Source: Ecdyonurus torrentis
Lineage: Eukaryota; Arthropoda; Insecta; Ephemeroptera; Heptageniidae
NCBI GenBank assembly: GCA_949318235.1
Contig: OX439136.1
Span: 3,272,559-3,336,558, forward strand
DNA length: 64,000 nt
Direction: 5' to 3'
The notes below the pieces were generated by a model. That model saw only the letters and a program-made list of their open reading frames with translations, did not search any database and had not been told where the DNA came from. The number at the start of each line of letters is the position of its first letter. Position 1 is the stretch's first letter. A program made the translations under genes and the position numbers. Shown here one piece after another: positions 24,139-35,787 of the stretch.

Positions 24139-24603
24139 TTAAAGCCATAGATGTTTGTGCAATGTTGTGCATTGCATGTGTGCAATGTATGTGCAATGTT
24201 TGTATATCATTGTAGGAGATAGAAATGAATAAACATATTTTGAATTTGAATTGAATTGAAAATAGACCACATAAAACAACGTGCTTTTTAATGAATAAAC
24301 ACAAAATGGGATCTTCAAAACTGTTGACAATTTTTACCAGAATGTTAATGAAGCCCCACGAAAGAGCGTGAAAATACTGTAAAGTATGCAATTTAAGTGA
24401 CTATTCATGTTTATGACGTCAGAAACATGCAAAAATTAGTATGACAAAGTTGTGCGGGTTGCATAAATTGAACTTTCTGATCACTGCTACGGAGCTACAT
24501 CAGCTACAGTTAGATTGTAAGACAAACTAAAGTTATTTATGTAAGTCCCATCAAGTCTTTTGTGATATAAAAACTTATGTTTTTCTATGGTCTATTCCTT
24601 TAA
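24139..24603 (+). mobile_element. TTAA-ended MITE family A, copy 2 (interrupted)
   Basis: It begins TTAAAGCCATAGA and ends GGTCTATTCCTTTAA. It matches copy 1 along its length once the 110-bp insertion at 24152-24261 and the duplicated ATAGA are removed. It contains the TGACGTCAGAAACATGCAAA segment of the family. Confidence 0.8.
24152..24261 (+). mobile_element. LINE 3'-tail insertion with 5-bp target duplication
   Basis: The insertion splits family A copy 2 and is flanked by ATAGA on both sides (24147-24151 and 24262-24266). It ends with TTGTAGGAGATAGAAATGAA, TAAACATATTTTG and a short AATTTG/AATTG repeat, like the tail at 20150-20268. Its 5' part is a GTGCAATG-rich stretch. This is the pattern of a severely 5'-truncated non-LTR insertion. 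Confidence 0.75.
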
Positions 24604-24843
24604 TAAATTTTTGAAGAAAACTACAAAAAAAAAAAAAAAAAAAAAAATCAAATAAACGATAAATTCACTATACTTTTTTACGTGTTTTGAGTACGTAAAA
24701 TAAATATGCATGAACTTTTTCTTCATCAGTAAAATCTATCATGCAATATTAAACTATACTTTCTAATACTATTTTCTCATTCTATTATTATTATGCAATG
24801 CATAATAATTTTTTAATAGAGCAGTTATTTATAATCTCTCTAG

Positions 24844-25809
<966 letters not shown>

Positions 25810-28367
25810 AATCATACTTATTTTCAAATGCTTACATATAAAAGTAGTCATAACATAAAAATAACTTTTCATAAAAATAAATATGTTTTCCCATATTCAA
25901 ATTCTTTTATGTACTCATGTATATAAAAAGTGTAACTCACGCTTTAAATTTTTATATTCTATGGAATTTTACTGCAAAAAAATGATAACAGCTTAAAATC
26001 ATAGTATATCGTTATTGGTTATATTGCTATGCGTATATGCTATAAATTTTACTCCCACTGTCTATATATATGCAGCGTATCTATATTCGCAATACGTGCG
26101 TCTTTTCAAAATATTATTACAGTGTATGTGTTCACGCACTAAAATCCACTGACTGTGAGTTAGGTTAGGTATTTCTGAAGAGAGATATCATTGCGGATGA
26201 TATAAAATATTGAAAACTTTAAAGAGAGAATTTCAAATTTTTTTTTCGTTTGATTTTTTTTACATTACTTTTCTAAGAACTCTATTTACTTTGCTTCTTT
26301 TTTTTCTGTCAAGTTTTTCAGAATATCTTATGCAGTATTTAATACTCAAAACAAGAGTAATATAAAATTAGAATTAATATATAAATTGACTAGCAAATTG
26401 TTGACTTTTTTTTTTTTTTTTTTTTTTTTTTGCTTAAGTTTTTTCTTGTTTAATTATTTAAAGCATTTTACGTAAATTTAAGAATGATTAAATAAAATTT
26501 TTAAATTATATTAAAGAGAAAAGGTAAAAAATAATAAGTGCTGACTGAAATTGAGCATAAAAATAAAATCAATCAATATGTTTACTATTATTGAGTCTAA
26601 ACCAGATCTAAACTCTCGGAAATGCTCAACATTTTTTTTTTTAATGTTTATTTGGTTGCTTTAGTTTCAATAGTCTACAGTCTACAGAGTGGCTACAATT
26701 AAGCTTCAAATTTTAAAAAATCAAATTCAAACCTAAGTTTTATGATCAAAAACTTTAAAAATGGGGGGGGGGGGGGGGGGTTAGGAAGAAGAAAAATAAA
26801 TTATAGCAGAAGACTTTGTGTTCCATTCTTAATTTAACATGCTTTTAAAGAGCTTTGAAATTGTTATGAGAGAATAATAATAATTAATAATTAACGGCTT
26901 TTATTGGGCGAAATCAGGCGTACAACCTCTCAATTTAACCCAACTGTTTAACAGTACAATCAGTTGCAATATTTGTTAGTAGCATCAACATATAACGTAA
27001 AAGTTAATCTTTTAAAAAGATTTTTATTGATAATTTTTAATTGTGATTTGGTAATTTATTTACTGGAATTTTAATTTAAGTCAAATTTCTTTTCACTTAA
27101 ATTATTTAAATTGAGAATATATATACACTTAATAGTTTAATTAGAAAACAAAAATTGGTTAGTAATTAAAAATAGTTAATTGAGAATTTATCTACATTAA
27201 TACATATTAGTGGGAGTTTTTATTATACATTTTAGAACAAATAGCTTACTAAGCATCTACCCCCCTCACCCCCCCCCCACCCCCCCCCCCCCAACTGAAT
27301 TTTAAACTATTTGGTTACATATTATTTGTCATTCAATTGACTTCAAAATTCAGGAATAAAACAGCTTTAAATGTCAGTAATCAACAATTTCAGTATCGAG
27401 TTAAAATTCTAACCTCTAATTTACAGCTGCTTCATTCCCTCATAAGAAAGAATACAGTCATATCTTCTAAAAATTTGTTAGTACATTTGGCCACTGAGTT
27501 TGTTTACATTATATTATCACTAAAATCCCCTTTTTACGATCATTTTTAATAATTTTTTTAATACTATAAATATATATATATATTTTGTATCTAGAATAAA
27601 AAAGTTGAACACAAACCAGTATTTACATTTTGCTGTTATTGAAATTCGTACCTATAACTGTATAATTATAATAAGAACAACAAAAAAGGTTAAAAAAAAA
27701 AAAAAAAAAAAAAAGTTGACAACGTATTTGTATACTAATATTTTGTTTTTTAGATAGCTGATAAACTGTATCTATTACGAATAATATTTAAAGTCAAACA
27801 TTTTTTTAAACTTTATTTTCGTATTCTATATTACTGTCTTATAAAAGTGGAACCTGTTATTTAAGACCACTCTTCTTTATTATTGTATAATACCACACAG
27901 CATAATATGCCAACAAAACTTTTTATGAAATATTTTATTTTAGTGTCATTTTCTTCTTATATAAAAGCTTATGTCGCGAACGGGTGTGTTTTATTATAAA
28001 ATGAAAACGCCTTCTCATTTTTTTTCTTTATATTATAAATATATATTTTTTGTGTGTGTGATCCTTTAGCAATATATTAAGCTCCATTAAAATATTTTTT
28101 TATATATAAATTTTGCATTGATAGAATTTTTTTATTATTGCATGCTAATAAATTTTATATCTGAATAATTTTTTTGCTGATAAAAGGAAATTATTATATT
28201 ATAATATTTCTTTTATTATTCTATTACTTTTTTATGTTATGATATTTAATTGTCTGCTATATTATATATCTCTATAACTTTAAGTGAATTTTATATTTAA
28301 ATTAATTCACAGAAGAGACTTTTATTAATCATGTTCATTATTACTATAGTAGACTAAAGAAAAAGTG
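25810..28367. other. AT-rich DNA without a recognisable gene
   Basis: T-run at 26407-26431, G-run at 26764-26780, C-rich run at 27261-27293, A-run at 27691-27714. The 70-codon open frame at 27337-27549 matches nothing I recognise. Confidence 0.4.
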
Positions 28368-28534
28368 GAACGAACGAACGAACGAACGAACGAACGAACG
28401 AACGAACGAACGAACGAACGAACGAACGAACGAACGAACGAACGAACGAACGAACGAACGAACGAACGAACGAACGAACGAACGAACGAACGAACGAACG
28501 AACGAACGAACGAATAAATGAATGAATGAATGAA
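28368..28534. repeat. (GAAC)n tetranucleotide array with (GAAT)n edge
   Basis: About 36 perfect GAAC units (28368-28514) are followed by four GAAT units. The minus-strand Arg-Ser-Phe-Val repeat open frame is an artefact. The edge units differ only by C to T at the CpG. Confidence 0.95.
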
Positions 28535-28719
28535 AAAGGTGTTAACATAGAAATATTGATAAAAAAATAACGTAAAAATTCACTCAATAAAATAATAATG
28601 AAGAAAAAAAAATATCTGTAAAGCTAGTATAATAAGAGAGTTTCTGCAAATAAATATTTAAAAAGATCCTTGTACTAATTATATTTTATACTATCTTAAA
28701 TATCTTAATTAATGTTATT

Positions 28720-28835
28720 AATGCTTTTCGTAAACACTGTTTTCTGCTACTAAAATGATAAATGACGATCAACTTCGGTTATTCAAATGGAATGCGCATT
28801 TTTTGGTTAAGAAAACAGGGTTTACGAACAGCACT
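28720..28835 (-). mobile_element. MITE family X, copy 2
   Basis: The ends AATGCTTTTCGTAAACACTG and ACAGGGTTTACGAACAGCAC match copy 1, with the internal ATTCAAATGGAATGCGCATT in the opposite orientation. A degenerate ATT/ACT pair flanks it. Confidence 0.8.
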
Positions 28836-28948
28836 ACTTGCTGCTTTACTTTTGTGAACTGGAGCGTAATTGAAATGGTCTAAAATTTTGATTACCTGAG
28901 TTAAGCCCTTTATGTACCTAAATTATTATATTCTTCATGCCTAATTAT

Positions 28949-28950
<2 letters not shown>

Positions 28951-29031
<81 letters not shown>
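28951..29031. repeat. (CT)n microsatellite
   Basis: About 40 uninterrupted CT units. Confidence 0.95.
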
Positions 29032-29033
<2 letters not shown>

Positions 29034-30211
29034 GTTACCTTCACTTTAATACAATACTGCAAGGCATATAATATAATAAAAATAATTGAAATAAAAAATA
29101 ATAATAGCTAACAAGGTAGTTTAAATGAATTGAATTCATATCCAATTATTTTTTTTAATCACTTACATAATATGAATATGTATCACATTATGTATAAAAT
29201 ATATTTTATTAATATACGTGTACTTTTATAAGTAAATGTTAAAAGAATGTAAAATAATTTTTAAGAACAAATTTATTATTTTAATAAATAAAACTTTTAA
29301 TTTACTTTTTTAATAATTTTTTAATTCATTTTTAAGCATCTTTAAAAAAATTAAAACTTAAAATAATTGTAATATAATATTAAATTTTTACAATACCAAT
29401 AATATATTAATATGATTTTAAAACTACTTTTGTATAATTTTATATTTATTATTAATAATATTTTTTAAATAATATATCACCAGCTTGTTCTGAATCTTAA
29501 CCATCTTAACACTAAAAAAGTTGTTAGTAACATTCAATTAGCTGAACTGAAGAATGTGAAAAAAAATATATATATATTTGAATACCACTTAAAACTCAAA
29601 AGAAGGAGGATGAACAATAATTAATAAATTTAAAATAAAGTTACAATCAAAATCTCTTTGACACCGGATCTTTAATAAACAAAAAATATATAATCTTAAA
29701 TCTGTAAATATCAACAAGAAAAATATATTAATGTTTATTTTATATCATGTAATTATTCATGCTTGTAACTTTTTTTTTTACGTGCAAAATAAAACTAGCG
29801 TTACGTACTGATTACGATACAGAAAACACGTTATTATTAATTACGAAAATAATTACATTTCTTTTTTGTATATAGTCTTTTATTAAATCTGTTGTAAGAG
29901 CGCTTATATTAAAATTTTTGCTTTGAAGTTTGGTTGTTGAAATCAAAATGTGTGGTCTCAAAAAGTCTCAATGTTCATGTTTTAAATTAAACTAAAAGTA
30001 AATAATATACGGTTCTGTGTGAGCGTACAAAATGAATTTTTCATCGTACAATATTTACTGTATCTAAAATCGTAAAGTTTTGATTCAAAAGAGAGAAAAT
30101 AACAAGAAGTCGAAAATCAATCTTTCAAACAAAAACCTAATTACGTTTATGAGTTACTAAAAAAAAAAAAATAAAAAAAAAATAAAAAAAAAGCCCACCA
30201 AAACAAACAGA
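29032..30211. other. AT-rich DNA without a recognisable gene
   Basis: No open frame of note. Interrupted A-runs lie at 30160-30191. Confidence 0.45.
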
Positions 30212-30643
30212 CAAAAAATTATGCTAGCTTATTTGCAGCAAAATTTATGCAATACAACATAATTTATGCTATACCTCATAATAAATATATTACAGTATAT
30301 AGCATAAATATTATGTTCTGCAGCATAATTATTCACTGGAGTAGTGAATAACATTGCTCAGCATAGGACAAACTTTGTTTTTAGCAATTTTCATAAGGAA
30401 ATCTGTTAATTTTTTGTTATTGTTATTTTTCTCACATACTTGAGATAATATAATTCAAGATATTTACAACATCAATGCTCTCAAAAATATTACATAGTGT
30501 TTTTAAACTGGCAAAATGAGTTATATTCCTATGCCACCCATGTTATTGAGTTATCCAACATGGCGTCGACTTTAATTTGAATGCACATACGCTTGAATAA
30601 TGACATAAATGCAGCATTAATTACGTAATGTATTTTTTACGTG
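30212..30643. mobile_element. Family F element split by family G
   Basis: The left part (ATTATGCTAGCTTATTTGCA, CATAATTTATGCTATAC, TAGCATAAATATTATG) and right part (AATGACATAAATGCAGCATT, ATTACGTAATG, TTTTACGTGA) are the two halves of family F. They are separated by the G unit at 30335-30585. Confidence 0.6.
30335..30585 (+). mobile_element. Family G repeat, copy 1 (nested in F)
   Basis: The unit begins ACTGGAGTAGTG, continues AACATTGCTCAGCATAGGAC and ends CAACATGGCGTCGACTTTAA then GAATGCA. It aligns end to end with the inverted copy at 42691-42935. No TIRs were seen. Type unknown. Confidence 0.65.
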
Positions 30644-30806
30644 ATTAAAGAAATCAATCACAAAATGTTTAATTATAAATTTGAAAAGTAAATTAAAAGG
30701 ATGCTGTATATACATGGTAAACAATGTGTTCAATACAAGAAAGCAATAAACATTATTAGAAGCAGTGAAATATTTATGATATTTTGTTACACTGATTTGT
30801 AGGGCA

Positions 30807-30808
<2 letters not shown>

Positions 30809-30845
<37 letters not shown>
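30809..30845. repeat. Poly(A) run, with poly(T) nearby
   Basis: 37 A residues here and a T run at 30898-30926, inverted about 55 bases apart; together they could pair. Confidence 0.9.
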
Positions 30846-30850
<5 letters not shown>

Positions 30851-30894
30851 TACACAGACTAAGCAACAAGTTTTCATATATTTCATGCTGCGCC

Positions 30895-30926
<32 letters not shown>

Positions 30927-31432
30927 CATCTGATTACAAGTACAGATGGCGCTGCTGAAAATAGACAAGGATTTATTGCTTCTTTTATTTTATTTCAATA
31001 TTTTTGTTCTTTTCTATTTATTGATAATCAATTTGAAATATATTGACTAATATAATTGATCATACATGAAAATAAAATAGATAAATATTTAAGATAATAT
31101 ACTCAACTGTATGTTAAAAAATAAAATGTATATAGTAAAAGTTGACTATATACAAATTGTTATCTGGAGTTTTCACACGGTGCAATATATTTTATGTCCC
31201 GTACATTTAATTTTATTGTATATTAATATGCAATCTTTTTAAAACGTCATGCAATTCATTTCATTTGAATAATCTATAACATTCATCCTACAATGGATGA
31301 AAAATAAATTTTGCTACTTCAAATGCGTTCAGCCACTGATTTTTTTTTATAATTATTAAAATCTTGTCAGCTTTCGACCAGCAGTCAGTATGGGCAATAT
31401 CGTGTTTGCAGGCAATGTAAAAAATATTTTTA

Positions 31433-31660
31433 AATGCTTCTTACCGGCCGTGACGTCGCACCAATCACAGGCAGCGCGGGAAAAAGCTAGGGCCCCCTAA
31501 TTTAACATTACGCTTATGGAGTGAAACACGTTTTTTGCGATTTTTGAGAAAACTACTGCACCGATTTTGGAAAAATTTAAATGAGGGATACTAGGCATAC
31601 TTTAACGTGTTTTAAGCCAAAAAAAAATTTTAGAAATTTTTTTGGCCGGTAAGAAGCATT
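31433..31660 (-). mobile_element. MITE family B, variant with different ends
   Basis: The core is family B (CTAATTTAACATTACGCTTA, GAGAAAACTACTGCACCGAT, TTAACGTGTTTTAAGCC). The TIR is AATGCTTCTTACCGGCC at the left and its exact mirror at the right, unlike other B copies. TTAA overlaps both tips. An extra GC-rich segment near 31450-31480 (GTGACGTCGCACCAATCACA) is absent from other complete copies. Confidence 0.75.
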
Positions 31661-31947
31661 AAAAATTTCTTTATTATTTTGTTTTTCTTTCCTTTAATCC
31701 TATACATATCTATCAGTATTTCTCCATCATGTGAATAGTAGAATTAAAATTTTGTGTAAATAAATGAACTATAATTGTAGTTAAAAATTCTTATTAATAC
31801 AGTATAATCACTCATAAAACTCATGGATAACGAATAATTTTTAATCAAGATTCAATTTTCAATTTTATTTCTACAGTGCTTACTGCATGAATAACTATTA
31901 CAAAGAAAAAATATAGTGTTACTTAGTAACATGATGCTCCAATTTAG

Positions 31948-32009
31948 CAACATTTATGCTATAATAACATAAATGCAGCATAAATTAAGTAACTTATTCT
32001 TTTCATGAA
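31948..32009. mobile_element. Family F right-end fragment
   Basis: Contains ATTTATGCTATAATAACATA, AATGCAGCATAAATTAAGTA and a decayed TTATTCTTTTCATGA end. Confidence 0.55.
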
Positions 32010-32696
32010 TAATAATAAAAACAATAATTTGCAAGAATGTTAAATTTGAAAGAAAAAATTGCTTATCTAATCATTATATTATTATATAGCTTTATTATAC
32101 AAAAAAAAAAAAAATCTACAAATCCTACAAGTTTATACTTAAAAATTATAAAAATCTCAAATTACAGAGCTCATATTTATGTATAAAACAAACAAGCATT
32201 ATTTCCTTTCTTTAATTTTATTAATTAGCTGTAAAATGGTAGGAGTGGTAAAGTAAATTAATAACACAAAACCTTTTTCACTTATGATTATAAATAGCAT
32301 CATAGAAATATTTTCTTTAAAATTCACAACACTGAAATCTTAATGATTTTTTAAGGTTATATAACATAACCTTAAAGGTTAAATTTTAATTTTGCATTGT
32401 TCAAATCAAGCAAAAGTTTTATACAGTTGTAACACCCAGATAACGTTACCAAACTTAATTTTTATTTTAAAAGACGAGCTTTCGTAAAATAATAATTTTT
32501 AATTAAAAAGTGATATTGTAAATAATTCTTCTGACAATAAAATTGTAAAATTTAACACTACAGTTTTTATTTTAAAATGCAGTATGTTGTGAAAATATTG
32601 TGTGAATCATATTATGTTATGTTGTATTGTACACCAAGTGTGTTAATTGAATGAATAAAATATAACATACAAAAATACGCACTTTGAAGTTTTTAA
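32010..32696. other. AT-rich DNA without a recognisable gene
   Basis: Short local palindrome GGTTATATAACATAACC near 32354; nothing else supported. Confidence 0.4.
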
Positions 32697-32945
32697 TTTT
32701 TTTTTTATTATTATTTTTTTTTAAATACATAACAACAAATCAAAGTTTGATCCGTATTCCCTATTTAATGATGCTTATTTAAAGGAGTTTGGCTTTTGTG
32801 TAGCACCGTGTTATACTATAAGCAGTAAACTGACATTGAAAAGGAATTCGGCTCGACCGGGACTCAAACCCGGATCTTTAATTTCCCAGACCACTGCGTT
32901 AATCATTACGCTACCGAGAGTTCTTCCTCTCCATTATCATTCACT
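32697..32945 (-). mobile_element. tRNA-derived SINE
   Basis: Read on the minus strand, a tRNA-like head is followed by a body of about 120 bp and an A-rich tail (A8-9, then AATAATAATA, then A10) at the low-coordinate end. RNA polymerase III promoter boxes are recognisable: an A-box TAGCGTAATGATTAACGC (complement of about 32897-32914) and a B-box GGGTTTGAGTC (complement of 32861-32871). The D stem (GCGT/ACGC) and T stem (CCGGG/CCCGG) pair, but the anticodon arm has no 7-base loop and the acceptor pairs only partly. It is therefore tRNA-like, not a functional tRNA gene. Single copy in this window; flanking duplications not resolved. Confidence 0.7.
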
Positions 32946-33253
32946 GCTTGCATATAGTCAGCTTTTATTTATTTTATTTGTATTATTTTTGTTATAAAAA
33001 GTGTTATATAAAATTGTTATTATTTTAGCAAATAACTTGGATTTTTTCATCAAGTCAATATAGTAATATTGATTTCTTTTTTAATTAAAGTTATTTCAGC
33101 AAAATAAACCATGTATATAAATACAGTTGATTTTATTGCCCGTGCCAGTGAAAATATTTTTACTCCTATCAAAAAATAATATGCTCTACAAGTATTTTTT
33201 TTAAAGGCGATGTTTAAGATTTAGAAGAAATTGGAATACGAGGACCAACATTA

Positions 33254-34270
33254 ATGTTAATTGCGAATATTATAAAAAATAGACAAGTTGCTGTCAAAAT
33301 TAAAAATATTGTAAGTGAAATTAAAATAATAAAATGCGGTATAATACAAGGAGGGGTCTTAAGTGCTAAATTCTTTATAATTTATGTTAACAAAATTTTT
33401 AATTTACTAAAATATTGTAAAGCAAAAATGTTTGCCGATGATTTACTTATGATAGCGGCTCATAGTAACTTTGAAGTTGCAAATAAAATGTTACAAAATG
33501 ATTTTGATTCAGTTTTGGAATGGTCGCATGATAGGAAAATATTAATTAATAGGAAAAAAACAAAAGTTATGCACATTTTTAATAAGTATACATATACTAT
33601 GCAAAATATTCAATTAAGAGCTCATACTAATAAGTGTTTACATAATTTTACTTTAAATTGTAATTGTGAGTTTGTAGAACAAGTAAATAATTATAATTAC
33701 TTAGGAGCTATTATTGATCAAACATTTGATTGGGATTTGCATATTATGCAACTGTTAAATAAATTGAGATCTGCAATTTTTAAATTAAAAACAGTAAGAT
33801 CATATGTGAATGAACAGACGATGAGACAATTATATTTTTCTTTTGTACATCCACATATATTATACGGTTTATTATCTTATGGTTGTACTAAATCAGGTAA
33901 ATTATGGGAATTGAAAAAAATGCAAATAAGAATATTAAAAATTTTAAAAAAAGGAAATAAGCTAAAAAGTGATCTTGAATATTTTAAGTACTTTAAGATA
34001 TTGCCAATAGAAGAAATGTTTAAATGTTCTTTTATTTGTGAAAATTATTTTGAAAATTCTCATGGTATACCGAGAACTCATATTTATAGTACCAGAACAG
34101 CAGTGACCAATCCTTTATTTGTACCAAAAATTGTAAATAGATTCACTGAAAGGACAAAAAAATTTTTACTTCCTAAATTATGGAATCAAATTCCATCAGA
34201 ATTAAAAAGTTTTGCAAATAAAAATGAAACGAAATTTAATATGAAAAAATTCTTTCTTGATAATTTATAA
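33254..34270 (+). CDS. Reverse transcriptase C-terminal part of a LINE
   Basis: This 338-codon frame encodes the catalytic C-terminal half of a non-LTR retrotransposon polymerase, which copies element RNA into DNA at the target site. Visible motifs: IIQGGVLSAKFFIIYVN (about residues 31-47, the family QG..LSP.LF..Y motif with P replaced by A), catalytic FADD (about 61-64; usually YADD or FADD), then LGAIIDQTFDWDLHI (about 150-164, the usual YLG..ID....W..H block), YGLLSYG (about 205-211) and a C-terminal thumb-like region ending in KLWNQIP. The block order fits CR1/Jockey-like clades; I cannot assign the clade. Full polymerases with endonuclease are about 900 residues or more, so this is a fragment. 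The Met start is only the first in frame; homology begins 12 codons upstream. The frame is intact, which suggests a young copy, but the protein alone should be inactive. Confidence 0.85.
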   Translation: MLIANIIKNRQVAVKIKNIVSEIKIIKCGIIQGGVLSAKFFIIYVNKIFNLLKYCKAKMFADDLLMIAAHSNFEVANKMLQNDFDSVLEWSHDRKILINRKKTKVMHIFNKYTYTMQNIQLRAHTNKCLHNFTLNCNCEFVEQVNNYNYLGAIIDQTFDWDLHIMQLLNKLRSAIFKLKTVRSYVNEQTMRQLYFSFVHPHILYGLLSYGCTKSGKLWELKKMQIRILKILKKGNKLKSDLEYFKYFKILPIEEMFKCSFICENYFENSHGIPRTHIYSTRTAVTNPLFVPKIVNRFTERTKKFLLPKLWNQIPSELKSFANKNETKFNMKKFFLDNL

Positions 34271-34355
34271 AATGTTGAACAATTTTTTGCTGTTTGTATT
34301 GATTAATGATGATTAATTTTTGCTTCTTGTATTATAAAAATACTTCTCTTAAATG

Positions 34356-34397
<42 letters not shown>

Positions 34398-34504
34398 TTT
34401 TTGTGGAAATACGTACTTTATTTGCTTTTGAAATATATATAATAAAAAATATGTATATGTAGTAATATAATATAATAAGACACGATTGTGTAACAATAAA
34501 TGAA

Positions 34505-34532
34505 CCAACCGATAAGGCTATGCCTTGGTTGG
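34505..34532 (+). other. Conserved LINE 3' hairpin
   Basis: The stem CCAACC/GGTTGG and inner stem AAGGC/GCCTT enclose a TAT loop, with a three-base GAT bulge. It lies about 22 bases before the terminal A-tail and is identical in the second copy (44530-44557). By analogy with LINEs whose reverse transcriptase binds a 3' stem-loop, it may be the recognition element. Confidence 0.6.
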
Positions 34533-34554
34533 ACTTTGTATATTTGTGTGTTTG

Positions 34555-34584
<30 letters not shown>

Positions 34585-34585
<1 letters not shown>

Positions 34586-34717
34586 AGCGTTTTGCTAAAT
34601 TTATAAATATTTGCTTAGATTGTATTATCAATACATGATAATTTGGGTGATTTTTTTTTTTTTTTTTTTTTTTTTACTGAAAGAAATGTTATTATAATAG
34701 CATTTTAATACTTCAGT

Positions 34718-34773
<56 letters not shown>

Positions 34774-35110
34774 AAAATACAGTTTTAATCAAAGGTCTAC
34801 TGCATTTCATTCACCACATCTGCTACAGTTATACAGCTCTAACTGATTGGAATGAACTACTAGAAACGCTCATATACAATAGGGCTTAGCGGTGGTGCAC
34901 TCTATAGCCAATCATATAGGCGGCAGAGAGAAAAAAACAGAATCTGTAATTTCCATATATTCTTGTATCATATTGAAAGGAAAATACTGCACTGATTATG
35001 AGACTGAAAAATTAATGAATGGTGGCACACTTTTGACGTATTTTAAGACAATACATTTTAAGAACTTTTTATCACGAAATGAAAAGTATATAACGTTATT
35101 TAGGTAGGTC

Positions 35111-35112
<2 letters not shown>
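34585..35112. other. Homopolymers and unrecognised sequence
   Basis: T-runs at 34651-34675 and 34721-34771 follow the LINE tail. 34790-35060 is less AT-rich and has an unrecognised 71-codon frame (34892-35107) that runs into the next AT array; no family assigned. Confidence 0.35.

Positions 35113-35186
<74 letters not shown>
35113..35186. repeat. (AT)n microsatellite
   Basis: About 37 uninterrupted AT units. Confidence 0.95.
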
Positions 35187-35190
<4 letters not shown>

Positions 35191-35787
35191 TATAAACATC
35201 TCTCATTAATAATAAACTGATGTAACTGACCTATATCAAAATAAAAATCGATATAAAGCCGGATGTTAATATATAGACAGTTCTTTATAATGTTTACACG
35301 ACCTCCCACTAATGTTTGATCTTGTTACTAATGAAAGTCGACGTGATTTATTGATGTTATACGAAAGCAAAATTATTATTGGTTTATCAATTATGTATAT
35401 TTTGGTTAAAAACTATACACGAACTATTTTTTTCTTGCTGCTTCTTTTTTGACAAAATATTCTGTGATTTTACTTTATTAATGTTTTTTAATTGTTTGTT
35501 GATTTTTAACAAATTCATATTATTATTATGTATGATTTTTATATATTTAAGTTTTTATTTTACTTTAACTCATGCTCTTTCTTTGAATAAATAGCTTAAT
35601 TAAAGTTTATAATTTTTAAATTTAACGAATATTTATTTTTTAATTTATGTAAATAATTATTTTTCTGCGTAACTATATTTGAATACTAAAATATATTAAT
35701 TGTAGTCCATTTACGAATATAAGGACTAAAGGCTGGATTTATTTGATTGAGAAAACATAGTGAGTATTATATAAATCATCATAAATC
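35187..35787. other. AT-rich DNA without a recognisable gene
   Basis: A 71-codon frame at 35379-35594 is Phe/Leu/Ile-rich as expected of T-rich DNA; probably chance. Confidence 0.4.

Larger units (their letters stand above)
33218..34584 (+). mobile_element. 5'-truncated non-LTR retrotransposon (LINE), copy 1
   Basis: It comprises a reverse-transcriptase reading frame (to 34270), a 3' untranslated region with an internal A-run (34357-34395), a conserved hairpin (34505-34532) and a terminal A-tail (34555-34584). Reverse-transcriptase similarity begins at 33218, where an Asp-Leu-Glu-Glu-Ile-Gly-Ile-Arg-Gly peptide, typical of the region before motif 4, follows an in-frame stop (33215-33217). 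The endonuclease and first reverse-transcriptase motifs are absent, so the copy is truncated. A second, shorter copy is at 44473-45088 on the minus strand. Confidence 0.85.

Noticed and set aside
26155..26175. Telomere-type TTAGG repeats
   Set aside because: Only two TTAGG words occur (GAGTTAGGTTAGGTA); not an array.
28354..28587. 77-codon minus frame of Arg-Ser-Phe-Val repeats
   Set aside because: It is a product of the (GAAC)n array.
32851..32920. Functional tRNA gene
   Set aside because: The acceptor stem pairs only partly and no 7-base anticodon loop can be drawn. A body and A-rich tail follow, so it was called a SINE.
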